This document shows, one piece after another, positions 8,492 through 18,141 of a DNA stretch of 64,000 nucleotides. The position numbers were made by a program, and so were the translations under genes. Numbering within the stretch: position 1 is the stretch's first letter; every line of letters begins with the position of its first letter. The notes beneath the pieces are model-generated. The model was not told where the DNA came from, searched no databases, and saw only the letters and a list, made by a program, of their open reading frames with translations. This DNA comes from Actinopolyspora lacussalsi (GTDB lineage Bacteria; Actinomycetota; Actinomycetes; Mycobacteriales; Pseudonocardiaceae), in contig JAURUC010000001.1 of the NCBI GenBank assembly GCA_030803735.1, positions 772,501 through 836,500 on the forward strand, written 5' to 3'.

Positions 8492-9653
8492 GCTGACCGG
8501 TCCGCCCCAGGCTCCCGTGTTGGTGCTGTCCAATTCGTTGGGTACCGACCGGACGATGTGGGACGAGCAATTGCCCGAGCTGTCGGGCCACTTCCGCGTG
8601 CTGCGTTACGACCAGCGTGGACACGGCAAGACTCCCGCCACTCCCGGACCGTACGATCTGGAAACTCTCGGGCGGGACGTGCTCGACCTGCTCGATCACC
8701 TCGATATCGCCGAAGCGCACTTCGCGGGCGTTTCACTCGGCGGTATGACCGGCATGTGGTTGGCGGTCAACGCCCCGGAGCGGATCGGTGGACTCGCTCT
8801 GCTGTGCACATCGGCGGAGCTCGGACCGCCCGAGAACTGGCGCGAACGGGCGGCGTTCGTGCGTGCCAACGGCACTCGGGAGATGGTCGACTCCACCCTC
8901 GATCGGTGGTTCACCGCGGAGTTCGCCTCCAGACCGGATGTCGTCACCAAGTACGGTGGAATGATCGCGGCGAGTGACGACGAGGGGTACGCCGGTTGCT
9001 GTGAGGCCATCGCGGGGATGAACCTGCGGGATCGGCTCGGCGGAATCACCGCCCCCACACTCGTGGTGGCGGGATATGATGATCCGGCGACACCACCGAA
9101 ACACGCCGAACGCATCGTCGCCGGCGTCCCGGGCGCTCGGTTGTCCCTGCTGGAACGCGCCGCGCATCTGGCCAATGTCGAACAGGCCGAGCGGGTCAAT
9201 CGCCTGCTCGTCGAACACTTCACACCGGAGGGCGAGGGGATGTCCACCACGTCCGGCGAACCCGTTTCCCCCGAGGTCACCGGCATCGGCATGACGGTGC
9301 GCAGGCAGGTGCTCGGCGACGAACACGTCGACAGGGCGATCGAACGAAAAACCGAGTTCACCGAGCCGTTCCAGGACTTCATAACCCGCTACGCGTGGGG
9401 AGAACTCTGGGCCTCGGAGGGAATGGATCGTCCGACCCGCAGTTGTGTGACCCTGGCGATTCTGGCCGCTACCGGGTGCCACGACGAGCTCGCGATGCAC
9501 GTTCGAGCGGCACGCCGCAACGGCGTCGAACCTTCGACCATCAGAGAAGTACTGATGCACGTGGCCGTTTACGCCGGTGTTCCCAAAGCCAACAGTGCTT
9601 TCGCGCTTGCGGACCGGATTCTCGACGCGGAAGCCGACGAGAACGGTGCTTGA
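8469..9653 (+). CDS. pcaL: Fused 3-oxoadipate enol-lactonase / 4-carboxymuconolactone decarboxylase
   Basis: Residues 1 to about 255 are an alpha/beta hydrolase (PcaD) with nucleophile elbow GVSLGGM, an RYDQRGHGKT stretch and a late His in RAAHLANVEQ. Residues about 265-394 are the small helical decarboxylase (PcaC) with RPTRSCVTLAILAATGCHDEL. The two-domain PcaL form is well known in actinobacteria, so the fusion is ordinary here. GTG 8469 lies inside the end of pcaB. The enzyme carries out two successive steps, from 4-carboxymuconolactone to 3-oxoadipate. Confidence 0.93.
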   Translation: MPVIPDYELTGPPQAPVLVLSNSLGTDRTMWDEQLPELSGHFRVLRYDQRGHGKTPATPGPYDLETLGRDVLDLLDHLDIAEAHFAGVSLGGMTGMWLAVNAPERIGGLALLCTSAELGPPENWRERAAFVRANGTREMVDSTLDRWFTAEFASRPDVVTKYGGMIAASDDEGYAGCCEAIAGMNLRDRLGGITAPTLVVAGYDDPATPPKHAERIVAGVPGARLSLLERAAHLANVEQAERVNRLLVEHFTPEGEGMSTTSGEPVSPEVTGIGMTVRRQVLGDEHVDRAIERKTEFTEPFQDFITRYAWGELWASEGMDRPTRSCVTLAILAATGCHDELAMHVRAARRNGVEPSTIREVLMHVAVYAGVPKANSAFALADRILDAEADENGA

Positions 9654-9675
9654 CAGAACCGAGGCGGGGGTGGCT

Positions 9676-10479
9676 ATGGAGTCCGAGGCCGATTCCGGAG
9701 TCGTGGGGCCGGTGCAGTCACTGACGCGTGGGCTGATGGTGATCCGCGCCTTCGACGAGACCAGGCCGGAGATGACGCTGAGTGAGGTCGCCCGTGTCAC
9801 GGGGCTCTCACGTGCGGCGACTCGTAGGTTCCTGCACACGCTCGTGCGGTTGGGCTACGTCTGGACCGACGGTCGGCTGTTCGCGCTGACCCCCCGCGTG
9901 CTGGAGCTGGGATTCTCCTACCTGTCCAGTCTGTCGTTGCCGGAGATAGCGCAGCCGCACCTCGAACGGCTGGCCGCCCAGGTCCACGAGTCGGTCTCGG
10001 TGTCGGTCCTGGACGGGGACGACATCGTCTACGTGGGGCGCGTCCCCACCTCCCGGATCATGACCGTGGCGATCAACATCGGCACCCGCTTCCCCGCTTA
10101 TGCCACCTCGATGGGGCGGGTGTTGCTGGCGAACCTGGGCGAGCAGGAGCTCACCGACTACCTGCGCCGGGTGCGTCCCGAACCGTTGGCGCCGCAGACC
10201 CTGACCAGCGTGGGTCCGCTCAGGCGGGAACTGGAACGTATCCGGACACAGGGATGGGCCGTGGTCGATCAGGAACTCGAAGCCGGGCTGCGTTCGCTGG
10301 CGGCCCCCATCCGGGACCGCACCGACAGTGTCGTCGCCGCGGTCAACGTCTCCTCCCACGCGAGCAGGACGAGTGCGGAGGACGCCCGAAACGAGCTGCT
10401 GCCACCGCTACTGGAGACGGCCGCCAAGATCGAGGCGGATCTACGGGTGGCTCCCCAGGCGGGCAGAACAGCCAGGTGA
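9676..10479 (+). CDS. pcaR: IclR-family transcriptional regulator of the pca genes
   Basis: The 267-residue protein has an N-terminal winged helix-turn-helix (MTLSEVARVTGLSRAATRRFLHTLVRLGYV) and a C-terminal IclR effector domain with GTRFPAYATSMGRVLLA. It matches the PcaR/PcaU/CatR branch, which respond to aromatic-pathway intermediates. The gene is last in the pca operon, 22 bases after pcaL, so it is probably autoregulated. The best target site seen is the double inverted repeat at 2874-2907. A GTG at 9670 is an alternative start that adds two residues. Confidence 0.85.
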   Translation: MESEADSGVVGPVQSLTRGLMVIRAFDETRPEMTLSEVARVTGLSRAATRRFLHTLVRLGYVWTDGRLFALTPRVLELGFSYLSSLSLPEIAQPHLERLAAQVHESVSVSVLDGDDIVYVGRVPTSRIMTVAINIGTRFPAYATSMGRVLLANLGEQELTDYLRRVRPEPLAPQTLTSVGPLRRELERIRTQGWAVVDQELEAGLRSLAAPIRDRTDSVVAAVNVSSHASRTSAEDARNELLPPLLETAAKIEADLRVAPQAGRTAR

Positions 10480-10499
10480 CGGTTCCGGCCCGCCCGGTC

Positions 10500-10538
10500 G
10501 TCGAGCCCGGTTGTCGAGCCCGGCTGTCGAGCAGGGCT
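10500..10538. repeat. Three imperfect 13-nt tandem repeats after pcaR
   Basis: Units GTCGAGCCCGGTT, GTCGAGCCCGGCT and GTCGAGCAGGGCT follow one another without gaps, 20 bases after the pcaR stop in the convergent gap with the ABC transporter. GAGCCC/GGGCTC pairing across the units could fold as a weak terminator. No T-run is present. Confidence 0.7.
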
Positions 10539-10566
10539 CCGGGATCGGGAGCCACTCCGTTCGTCA

Positions 10567-12486
10567 TCACGCCCCCCGGAGGTGTGTGGTGGTTTCCCGG
10601 GGTGTTTCCCGGCCTCGGGAACCCTGCTCGTCGAACTGGGTCCGGTAAAGCTCGGCGTAGTGGCCGCCCCGTTCCAGCAGCTGTTCGTGGGTGCCCTGCT
10701 CGGCCACTCTTCCCTCGGCTATCACCAGAATGCGGTCAGCGCGGCGGATGGTGGCCAGTCGGTGGGCGATCACCACTGATGTACGTCCCGTAAGCGCCGT
10801 AAGCAGCGCCTGTTGCACGGCCGCCTCCGAACGGGAGTCCAGATGGGCGGTCGCCTCGTCGAGAACGACGATCGGCGGTTGTTTGAGCAGCAACCTGGCG
10901 ATGGCCAGTCGCTGCTTCTCGCCGCCGGAGAGCCGGTAGCCGCGGTCCCCGACGACGGTGTCCAGCCCTTCGGGCAGTTCGTCCAGCAGTTCTTCGAGCT
11001 GCGCGGTCCGCAGCACTCGGTACAACTCCGTGTCGGTGGCACCGGGCGCGGCGTAGGCGAGGTTCGCCCGGATGGTGTCGTGGAACAGGTGGGCTTCCTG
11101 CGTGACCATGCCGATGGTCGAGTACAGCGAGGACAGCGTGACGTTCCGGATGTCGTGCCCGCCGACCCGAACACCGCCGGAGTCCACCTCGTACAACCGT
11201 CCGGCCAGATGGCCGATCGTGGTTTTGCCCGCCCCGGAATGCCCGACCAGCGCGATCATCTCGCCCGGTTCGGCCCGGAACGTGACGTCGTGCAGCACCT
11301 GCTGTGCCGGACCGCTCTCCGTACGGGCCACCGATTCCAGTGAGGCCAGGGAGACCTCCTCGGGACCGGGATAGTGGAACGAGACCGAGTCGAATTCGAG
11401 GCTCGTTGAGTCGCGCGGCAGCTCGATCGCGTCCTCCCGTTCGCGGATCATCGGCGGCAGATCCAACACTTCGAAGACCCGGTGGAAACTGACCAGCGCG
11501 GTCATCACGTCGACGTGCACGTTGGACAGTGATGTCAGCGGACCGTAGAGCCGGGTGAGCAGCGTCGTCAGCGCCACCAGGGTTCCCAGCTGCAGCGAAC
11601 CACCGATCACCAGCGTTCCGCCGAGTCCGTAGGTCACCGCCGTCGCCAGCGCGGCCACCAACGTGAGTCCGACGAAGAACACCCTGCTGTACATGGCCGA
11701 GAGCACTCCGAGGTCTCGGACCCGTTCGGCCTTGCGGGCGAACTGCTCGGTTTCCTCGTCGGCCCTGCCGTAGAGCTTGGTCAGCATCGCCCCGCCGACC
11801 CCGAACCGCTCCGTCATCAGGGAACTCATCTCGGCGTCCACGGCCATCTGTTCCCGAGTGACGCGTTGCAGACGCTTGCCTATCCACCGCACCGGGAACA
11901 GGAACAGCGGCAGCAGGGCCAGCGCGATCAGCGTGATCTGCCAGGACAGCGCGAACATCGCCGCCAGTACCAGCACCAGGCTCAGTACGTTCGACACCAC
12001 CGCCGACAGCGTGCTGGTCAACGCGCGTTGCGCTCCGATGACGTCGTTGTTGAGCCTGCTGGTAAGCGCTCCGGTCTGTGCACGCACGAAGAACGCCAGC
12101 GGCATCCGCTGCACGTGGTCGAACACGTCCCGGCGCAGGTCGTAGATGAGCCCTTCCCCCAGACGGGAGGAAAACCAGCGTTGCAGCAGCGTGAGCACCG
12201 CTTCCAGCAGCGCGACCCCGGCAACCCCCACCGACAGCCAGACGACCACGTTCAGTCTCCCCGGCACGATGCCGCGATCGATGATCGCTTTGAACAGTAG
12301 CGGGGTAACCACTCCCAGCACGGCTGTGGCCGCGACCACGAGCAGAAACGGAACGATGATCCGTGTGTAGGGACGCGCGTAGCCGAGGATGCGTTTCGCC
12401 AGTCCCGGTGGGAGACGCTGTCTGGTCACCGAGCTGTCCCTGGTGAGTGAACGCATCGTCGCCCAACTCACTCCGCCGTTGTCCAT
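10567..12486 (-). CDS. ABC exporter, fused permease and ATP-binding protein
   Basis: The 639-residue half-transporter has an N-terminal six-helix exporter membrane domain (residues about 30-340) and a C-terminal nucleotide-binding domain with Walker A GHSGAGKTT, signature LSGGEKQR, Walker B IVVLDEATAHLD and the H-loop in VIAHRL. This is the MdlB/MsbA-like multidrug/lipid exporter class and would work as a homodimer in the cytoplasmic membrane. No partner half-transporter is adjacent. The substrate is unknown. Downstream it converges with pcaR. Confidence 0.88.
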   Translation of the reverse strand: MDNGGVSWATMRSLTRDSSVTRQRLPPGLAKRILGYARPYTRIIVPFLLVVAATAVLGVVTPLLFKAIIDRGIVPGRLNVVVWLSVGVAGVALLEAVLTLLQRWFSSRLGEGLIYDLRRDVFDHVQRMPLAFFVRAQTGALTSRLNNDVIGAQRALTSTLSAVVSNVLSLVLVLAAMFALSWQITLIALALLPLFLFPVRWIGKRLQRVTREQMAVDAEMSSLMTERFGVGGAMLTKLYGRADEETEQFARKAERVRDLGVLSAMYSRVFFVGLTLVAALATAVTYGLGGTLVIGGSLQLGTLVALTTLLTRLYGPLTSLSNVHVDVMTALVSFHRVFEVLDLPPMIREREDAIELPRDSTSLEFDSVSFHYPGPEEVSLASLESVARTESGPAQQVLHDVTFRAEPGEMIALVGHSGAGKTTIGHLAGRLYEVDSGGVRVGGHDIRNVTLSSLYSTIGMVTQEAHLFHDTIRANLAYAAPGATDTELYRVLRTAQLEELLDELPEGLDTVVGDRGYRLSGGEKQRLAIARLLLKQPPIVVLDEATAHLDSRSEAAVQQALLTALTGRTSVVIAHRLATIRRADRILVIAEGRVAEQGTHEQLLERGGHYAELYRTQFDEQGSRGRETPRETTTHLRGA

Positions 12487-12790
12487 GCGAGACCTTCCGT
12501 GCTGCCGAAAACGATCCGTCGGAATCCTGCGAATTCGAGTTCGCTCGAAGTCAATGTTCCACGGGAGCGAACGCCGGAGGAACCCGTTCCGGGTTGGTCG
12601 TGTCGCCCCGGCCGTGATGCTTGCCGTCGCACAGGTGGTGTGTCGACCCGAGGACTTCGTTCCACCGCGCGGCGAACGAGGCTTCGTTACACCTGTCCGC
12701 CTTGTCCTCCGCCGCTGCGGGGAGAGCGTGGTTTTCGGACTGGTGAGTTCTTGTGAGCGGGTGACCTGAGATCGATCAGGGGCTCAACCG
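12487..12790. other. Intergenic stretch upstream of the ABC exporter
   Basis: No credible gene was found in these 304 bases. A short inverted repeat GCGAA-N6-TTCGC at 12529-12544 lies about 45-60 bases upstream of the exporter start and could be an operator, but this is weak. The region also holds the 3' flank of the membrane protein gene ending at 12791. Confidence 0.4.
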
Positions 12791-13324
12791 TTACGCCGGC
12801 GGGTCGGCTCGGTACGCGTGCCCGTCGACCTGTCTCAGGGACACGGTTCGCCCGGCGGCCAGAGCGGCGATGCTTATGGCGATCACGAGGGCGAGCCAAG
12901 CCGAGGCCCCCGCTGATTGGTCGTCGCTCGTGGTGCCCACAAACACCCCGAACAACACAGCGGCAGTACCCGCGAGAACGGCCAGGCTCGCATGCGCCGG
13001 CATGCTGGCCGATGTCGGGGCACACGCGCCCAGGCACGCTACAGCCAGCGCCACAAGCACCACAGGCACCACGCCGATCACGCCGACGGAGTCCGGATCC
13101 ACCAGCTCGAACAATCGGAACAACCCGGTGGTTTTCTCGTAGTCTCGGTACTCTTGCGAGTGCAGCCACGGTCCACCGGACAACGCCAACAGCACGCTGC
13201 CCAGGGCCGCGTACAGTATCCGGAAGCGCACCGCCTGCGCATCAGCTACAGCGGAGTCCCGATAGGCGGCGAGCCGGCTCTTGAGCTCCTCGATCTCGTG
13301 GTCGCGGTCTGAGGTACTCGGCAT
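12791..13324 (-). CDS. Hypothetical membrane protein, four predicted transmembrane segments
   Basis: I do not recognise a family. The 177-residue protein begins with a short charged coiled-coil-like helix (DHEIEELKSRLAAYRDSA) and continues with hydrophobic segments: ILYAALGSVLLALSGG, VGVIGVVPVVLVALAVACLGAC, ASLAVLAGTAAVLFGVFVG and AWLALVIAISIAALAAG, with a short cytoplasmic tail. It sits between tex and the ABC exporter on the same strand, with gaps of more than 200 bp each side, so it is probably a separate unit. Codon usage looks normal for the window, which supports a real gene. Confidence 0.6.
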   Translation of the reverse strand: MPSTSDRDHEIEELKSRLAAYRDSAVADAQAVRFRILYAALGSVLLALSGGPWLHSQEYRDYEKTTGLFRLFELVDPDSVGVIGVVPVVLVALAVACLGACAPTSASMPAHASLAVLAGTAAVLFGVFVGTTSDDQSAGASAWLALVIAISIAALAAGRTVSLRQVDGHAYRADPPA

Positions 13325-13521
13325 ACGTGCATCCTATGTGGCGGCGAGCAGCGCACTGGTCCCGAACCATCGGTACGAAGTGGATTTCCGCACACGGCTG
13401 GTGTGGCCCGGAGGCGAGTCAATCCACGCGGAAGCTCTCATCGCCGTACCTCTCCGGTGCACGAGGTCGGCCGAGCGCGGACAGCGCGCCGAGCCGGGCA
13501 GCGGAGGCCTTCCGGAAATCT

Positions 13522-13555
13522 TGCGGCGGGACGGCCACGCATCCGTCCCGCCGCA
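13522..13555 (-). terminator. Terminator hairpin after tex
   Basis: A perfect 13-bp stem (13522-13534 pairing with 13543-13555; arm TGCGGCGGGACGG) with an 8-base loop lies just past the tex stop on the minus strand. It is followed on that strand by AGATTTCC rather than a long U-tract. Confidence 0.75.
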
Positions 13556-13568
13556 CGATCCGTACCGC

Positions 13569-15968
13569 CTAGTCCTCGCGGTAACCCGCGCGTCGCAGGG
13601 CGTCAGCCATGGCCCCGCTGCCCGCGCCGCGCTTGTCCTGCTGTCTGCCCTGTTGCTTGCCCTGTCGTTGGTTGGCGCCGCTGCCGCGCTTCGCCCCGGC
13701 CCTGCCGTCGGCCGCGGAACCGCGCGTCCGCTTGCCGGAGTCACCGGACTCCGTTCCGGAACCACTTCCGGCGGGAGTGACGTCGTCGTCCAGCCGAAGT
13801 GTCAGCGAGATGCGTTTGCGGTTCACGTCCACCTCACGAACCTTGACCCGTACGACCTCGCCCGGTTTGACGACCTCCCTCGGATCGTTGACGAACGACT
13901 TGGACATCGCGGAGACGTGTACCAGGCCGTCCTGATGCACCCCGACGTCGACGAACGCACCGAACGCGGCGACGTTGGTGACCACCCCTTCCAGCACCAT
14001 GCCGGGTGCCAGGTCGTTCAACGAGTGGACGTCCTCGGCGAAGTTGGCGGTGCGGAACTCCGGACGGGGATCGCGTCCGGGTTTTTCCAGTTCGGAGATA
14101 ATGTCGGTCACGGTGGGGAGGCCGAAGGAATCGTCGGCGAAGTCCGCGGCCCGCAGTTCGCGCAGCAGACCGCGATTACCGATGATCCCGTCCAACGAGC
14201 TGTTGGTCGACTCGACGATCCGGTGCACCACCGGATAGCTCTCCGGGTGGACGCTGGAGGAGTCCAGCGGGTCGTCGCCGTCGGTGATCCGCAGGAATCC
14301 GGCGCACTGCTCGAACGCTTTCGGCCCCAGCCGGGAGACCTCCCGAAGCGCCTTCCTGGACAGGAAGCGCCCGTTCGTCTCGCGGTGGCCCACGATGTTC
14401 TCGGCCAGCCCGGTGTTGATACCGGAAACGCGGCTCAACAGCGGCGCCGAGGCGGTGTTCACGTCCACGCCCACGGCGTTGACGCAGTCCTCGACCACCG
14501 CGTCCAGCGAGTGCGAGAGCTTCGACTCGGAAACATCGTGCTGATACTGCCCGACTCCGATCGACTTCGGGTCGATCTTGACGAGTTCCGCGAGTGGGTC
14601 CTGCAACCGCCGGGCGATCGAGACGGCCCCGCGCAGCGAAACGTCCACTTCGGGGAGCTCCCGCGACGCGTAGGACGAGGCGGAATAGACCGAGGCTCCC
14701 GCCTCCGAGACCGAGACTCTGATCAGGCCGTCGCGGGACTCGGTCAGTCGCGCCGCCAGTTTGTCGGTCTCCCTGGAGGCCGTTCCGTTGCCGACCGCGA
14801 GCAGTCGCGCCCCGTGTCGGTCGACCAACCGCTGGAGGGTCGCGAGCGCCTCCTCCCAACGCCGCTGCGGCTCGTGCGGATAGATGGTGGCGGTTTCGGC
14901 GAGCCTGCCGGTGGCGTCCACAACGGCCACCTTCACTCCTGTCCGGTAGCCCGGATCGAGACCGATCGTGGCACGTGGTCCGGCGGGGGCGGCCAGCAGC
15001 AGATCGCGAAGGTTTCCCGCGAACACCCGCACGGCCTCGTCCTCGGCCCGCTGCCGCAGCCTGTTGCGCAGGTCGATGTCCAGGTGAACCATGATCCGGG
15101 TGCGCCACGCCCAGCGCACGGTTTCACGCAACCACGCGTCGGCGGCCCGGCCGCGGTCCTCGACGCCGAACCTGGCGGCGATACGTCGTTCGTAGTCACT
15201 CGGTGCCCGCCCGTCGGCCGATCCCTGCCCGTCAGAGCTGTCGGGATCGAAATCGAGGGTGAGTTCGAGGACTTCTTCCTTCTCGCCGCGGAACAGCGCG
15301 AGCACCCGGTGCGAGGGCAGCGTCCCCAACGACTCCGCGAAGTCGAAGTAGTCGGTGAACTTCGAATCGTTCTCGGCCGCACCGGAGCGAGCGTTCGAGG
15401 ACAACCGGCCCCGTTGCCAGGCCAGTTCGCGCAGTTGCCCGATGAGATCGCCGTCCTCCGCGAAACGCTCCACCAGGATGGAACGTGCCCCGGCCAGTGC
15501 GCCCGCGGTGTCGGGCACACCGTTGTCGGCGTCCACGTACGCGGCTGCCGAGGTCTCGGGGTCCTGTCCCGGGTCGTCCAGCAGCCCGGTCGCGAGCGGT
15601 TCCAGTCCCGCTTCGCGGGCTGTCTGTGCCTTGGTTCGGCGCTTGGGTTTGAACGGCAGGTACAGATCCTCCAGCCGGGCCTTGGAATCGGCGGCCATGA
15701 TCCGGCTGTGGAGCTCGTCGTCGAGCTTTTCCTGCTTGCGGATCTCTTCGAGGATCGTGTTGCGCCGCTGTTCCATCTCGCGCAGGTAGCGTAGCCGCTG
15801 TTCCAGCGTACGCAGCTGCTCGTCGTCGAGCGCTCCGGTTGCCTCCTTGCGGTAGCGGGCGACGAACGGCACCGTCGCCCCGTCGTCCAGTAGCCGCACG
15901 GCGGCTTCGACCTGCTCGGCGCCCACGCCGAGTTCGTCGGCGATCCTTTGGTGAATCGACGTCGTCAC
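13569..15968 (-). CDS. tex: Tex-family RNA-binding transcription accessory protein
   Basis: The 799-residue protein has the full Tex layout: N-terminal helical domain with VPFVARYRKEATGALDDEQLR split over residues about 30-50, the YqgF/RNaseH-like domain (TIGLDPGYRTGVKVAVVD), helix-hairpin-helix repeats (NTASAPLLSRVSGI, ALREVSRLGPKAFEQ) and a C-terminal S1 domain (GMVLEGVVTNVAAFGAFVDVG). A Lys/Arg/Gly-rich disordered tail follows and is longer than in many Tex proteins. GTG 15968 was chosen because TTSIHQRIADELGV is where homology to Tex begins; a longer reading starts at 16076. It likely acts in transcription or RNA handling. Confidence 0.9.
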   Translation of the reverse strand: MTTSIHQRIADELGVGAEQVEAAVRLLDDGATVPFVARYRKEATGALDDEQLRTLEQRLRYLREMEQRRNTILEEIRKQEKLDDELHSRIMAADSKARLEDLYLPFKPKRRTKAQTAREAGLEPLATGLLDDPGQDPETSAAAYVDADNGVPDTAGALAGARSILVERFAEDGDLIGQLRELAWQRGRLSSNARSGAAENDSKFTDYFDFAESLGTLPSHRVLALFRGEKEEVLELTLDFDPDSSDGQGSADGRAPSDYERRIAARFGVEDRGRAADAWLRETVRWAWRTRIMVHLDIDLRNRLRQRAEDEAVRVFAGNLRDLLLAAPAGPRATIGLDPGYRTGVKVAVVDATGRLAETATIYPHEPQRRWEEALATLQRLVDRHGARLLAVGNGTASRETDKLAARLTESRDGLIRVSVSEAGASVYSASSYASRELPEVDVSLRGAVSIARRLQDPLAELVKIDPKSIGVGQYQHDVSESKLSHSLDAVVEDCVNAVGVDVNTASAPLLSRVSGINTGLAENIVGHRETNGRFLSRKALREVSRLGPKAFEQCAGFLRITDGDDPLDSSSVHPESYPVVHRIVESTNSSLDGIIGNRGLLRELRAADFADDSFGLPTVTDIISELEKPGRDPRPEFRTANFAEDVHSLNDLAPGMVLEGVVTNVAAFGAFVDVGVHQDGLVHVSAMSKSFVNDPREVVKPGEVVRVKVREVDVNRKRISLTLRLDDDVTPAGSGSGTESGDSGKRTRGSAADGRAGAKRGSGANQRQGKQQGRQQDKRGAGSGAMADALRRAGYRED

Positions 15969-16112
15969 GATCCTGTTCAGCCCTTCGACCGGCCTTGATC
16001 CCTTGTTGCGATGAGCATTCTCGCCCATCCGTACCCGACGGGTACCGGCCAGGGCTTTCCCGGCGTGGCGTATCACCCGGAAGGGCGGTACGCCACCGGA
16101 ACCGGGAATGTG

Positions 16113-17948
16113 TCAGCGAGTACCCGAGCTGGGTACCAGCTCCCGGGCGGCGCGGGTGATGGCCGCCGAGTCGATTCCGGCCTGCGCGAGGAGTTCGGCT
16201 GGTTTACCGGAACCGGGCATCTCGGTGACCGCCAACTTCGTCACGGGCACACTGGCTCCCGCTTCGGCGAGCGCGGCGAGCACCGCGTCGCCGAGTCCAC
16301 CCTCGGGCCAGTGGTCCTCCACCGTCACCAACCCGTCGGTCTCCTCGGCCGCCAGGCGCAGGGTTTCGATGTCGATCGGTTTGATCGAGTACAGGTCGAC
16401 CACCCGTGCCCGGATACCCTCCTCGGCCAACCGCTCCGCGGCATCCAGTGCCTCGTGCAGGGTCACGCCCGCTGCCACGAGGGTCACGTGCTCACCCTGC
16501 CGCACAGTTTTGGCACCGCCGATGGGGAAGTCCTCGTCGGGCCCGTAGATCACCGGAGTGGCACCACGGCTCGCCCGCAGGTAACAGATGCCCTCCCGGT
16601 CGGCCATCGGTTCGAGGAGGCCGACCGTCTGATTCGCGTCACAGGGGTACAGCACGGTGCTGCCGTGCACCGCACGCATGGCGGCCAGATCCTCCAGCGC
16701 CATCTGGGAAGGGCCGTCCTCGCCGATCGCGACTCCGGCGTGTGAGCCCATCAGATTCAACGCGGCACGGCTGACCGCGGCCATCCGGATGAAGTCGTAG
16801 GCACGACTCAGGAACGCCGCGAAGGTGGAGGCGAACGGTATCCACCCCCGTGCCTGCATCCCCACCGTTGTGGCCAGCATCTGCTGTTCGGCTATGTACA
16901 TTTCGAAGTACCGTTGCGGATGCGCTTCGCGGAACTGCTCCGAATGCGTGGAGTTGGACACCTCACCGTCCAGCGCGACCACCTCGCCACGTCGGGATCC
17001 CAGTGCTCGCAACCCCTGTCCGTAAGCCTTGCGAGTGGCCGCGGTGTCCCCGACTTCGAAAACGGGGGGTGGTTCGTAGGCCGTAGCGAAGGTGTGGGGG
17101 TCGCCCACCGTCTCGGGCGGGTTCACCTTGACGCGCAGCTCGCGCGTTCCGCCGAGTTCCTCGATGGCCGCGGTCGGGTCCTGCAGTGGTTTGCCGTGTT
17201 TACCCGGCAGGTCCTCGACCTCGCTGACTCCCTTGCCCTTTCTGGTGCGAGCCACGACGGCTGTCGGCCGTCCCCGTGTCGCTTCCGCCTCGTTCAGCGC
17301 GGCCTCGATCCGTTCCGGATCGTGTCCGTCGTCCACCTCCACGGTGTGCCAACCGATGGCGCGGGCACGATCCGAGTAGGCTTTCAGGTCCCAACCGTGC
17401 ATGGTCTCGCCGGTTTGGCCGAGACGGTTGACGTCCACGAGTGCGACAACGTTGTCCAGCCGGTAGTGAGCGGCGTGTTCGAACGCCTCCCAGATCGATC
17501 CTTCCGCCATTTCGCTGTCGCCGCACAGCACCCACACCCGGTTGCCCAACGTGTCCAGTTTCGCGGCGGTCAGTGCCAGCCCCACTCCTACCGGCAGTCC
17601 CTGCCCGAGTGAACCGGTGGCCACGTCCACCCAGGGCAGGGCGGGGGTTGGGTGGCCTTCCAGCCTGCTGCCGAATTCGCGGAACGTCAGTAGCTCCGCG
17701 TCGTCGATCGCTCCGGCGGCCTTGAAGCAGGAGTACAACAGCGGAGAGGCGTGCCCCTTCGAGAAGACCAGGTGATCGTTCCGGGGGTCTTTCGGTTGGT
17801 CGAAATCCAGTCTCAGGTGACCGTCCAGCAATGCCGCCATCAGATCGGCCGCGGACATCGACGAGGTGGGATGACCCGAGCCCGCCGCATCGGCGGCTCT
17901 GATCGAGTCCACTCGCAGCTGTTGTGCCAGTTCGTGCCTGAATTTCAT
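16113..17948 (-). CDS. Transketolase, short single-chain (mammalian-like) type
   Basis: The 611-residue enzyme has the thiamine-diphosphate motif GDSEMAEGSIWEAFEHA ending in NVVALVDVN, a His in FSKGHASPLLY and the catalytic Glu in YFEMYIAEQQM. It is shorter than the usual 660-700-residue bacterial TktA. The GHPTSSMSAADLMAAL start and the DPRNDHLVFSKGH segment resemble the approximately 620-residue animal/archaeal-like group. The ATG at 17948 has GGAG upstream at a good distance. It works in the pentose phosphate pathway; the actinobacterial genome probably has a second, longer transketolase elsewhere. Confidence 0.85.
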   Translation of the reverse strand: MKFRHELAQQLRVDSIRAADAAGSGHPTSSMSAADLMAALLDGHLRLDFDQPKDPRNDHLVFSKGHASPLLYSCFKAAGAIDDAELLTFREFGSRLEGHPTPALPWVDVATGSLGQGLPVGVGLALTAAKLDTLGNRVWVLCGDSEMAEGSIWEAFEHAAHYRLDNVVALVDVNRLGQTGETMHGWDLKAYSDRARAIGWHTVEVDDGHDPERIEAALNEAEATRGRPTAVVARTRKGKGVSEVEDLPGKHGKPLQDPTAAIEELGGTRELRVKVNPPETVGDPHTFATAYEPPPVFEVGDTAATRKAYGQGLRALGSRRGEVVALDGEVSNSTHSEQFREAHPQRYFEMYIAEQQMLATTVGMQARGWIPFASTFAAFLSRAYDFIRMAAVSRAALNLMGSHAGVAIGEDGPSQMALEDLAAMRAVHGSTVLYPCDANQTVGLLEPMADREGICYLRASRGATPVIYGPDEDFPIGGAKTVRQGEHVTLVAAGVTLHEALDAAERLAEEGIRARVVDLYSIKPIDIETLRLAAEETDGLVTVEDHWPEGGLGDAVLAALAEAGASVPVTKLAVTEMPGSGKPAELLAQAGIDSAAITRAARELVPSSGTR

Positions 17949-18141
17949 CCGTTCCACTCCAGGCGGGTTCCCGGGTGGTCGAAGCCACAAACCCCGGCCA
18001 GGGGTCTGGAAGTCGTGCCGGAGTGAACACCTCCGGCGAACCGCTGGGGAAATCCGGGGGAGGAGTTCGTCCGGATTTGCGCGCCGGTCCGTGCGGGTTT
18101 GCAATCGGATCCCACACGATGCCTGCAGTAGGAGGCGTGCC

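Noticed and set aside
10500..10538. CRISPR-like repeats
   Set aside because: The units are 13 bases, contiguous and only three in number, with no spacers and no cas genes.
10736..12466. A second long frame within the ABC exporter
   Set aside because: It is an out-of-phase reading of the exporter, which has all ATPase motifs in the chosen frame.
13281..15794. An 837-codon open frame on the plus strand
   Set aside because: It is antisense to tex, whose domains and terminator are clear. The translated sequence is low in conserved motifs and rich in Arg, Gly, Val and Gln, as expected of a GC-rich shadow frame.
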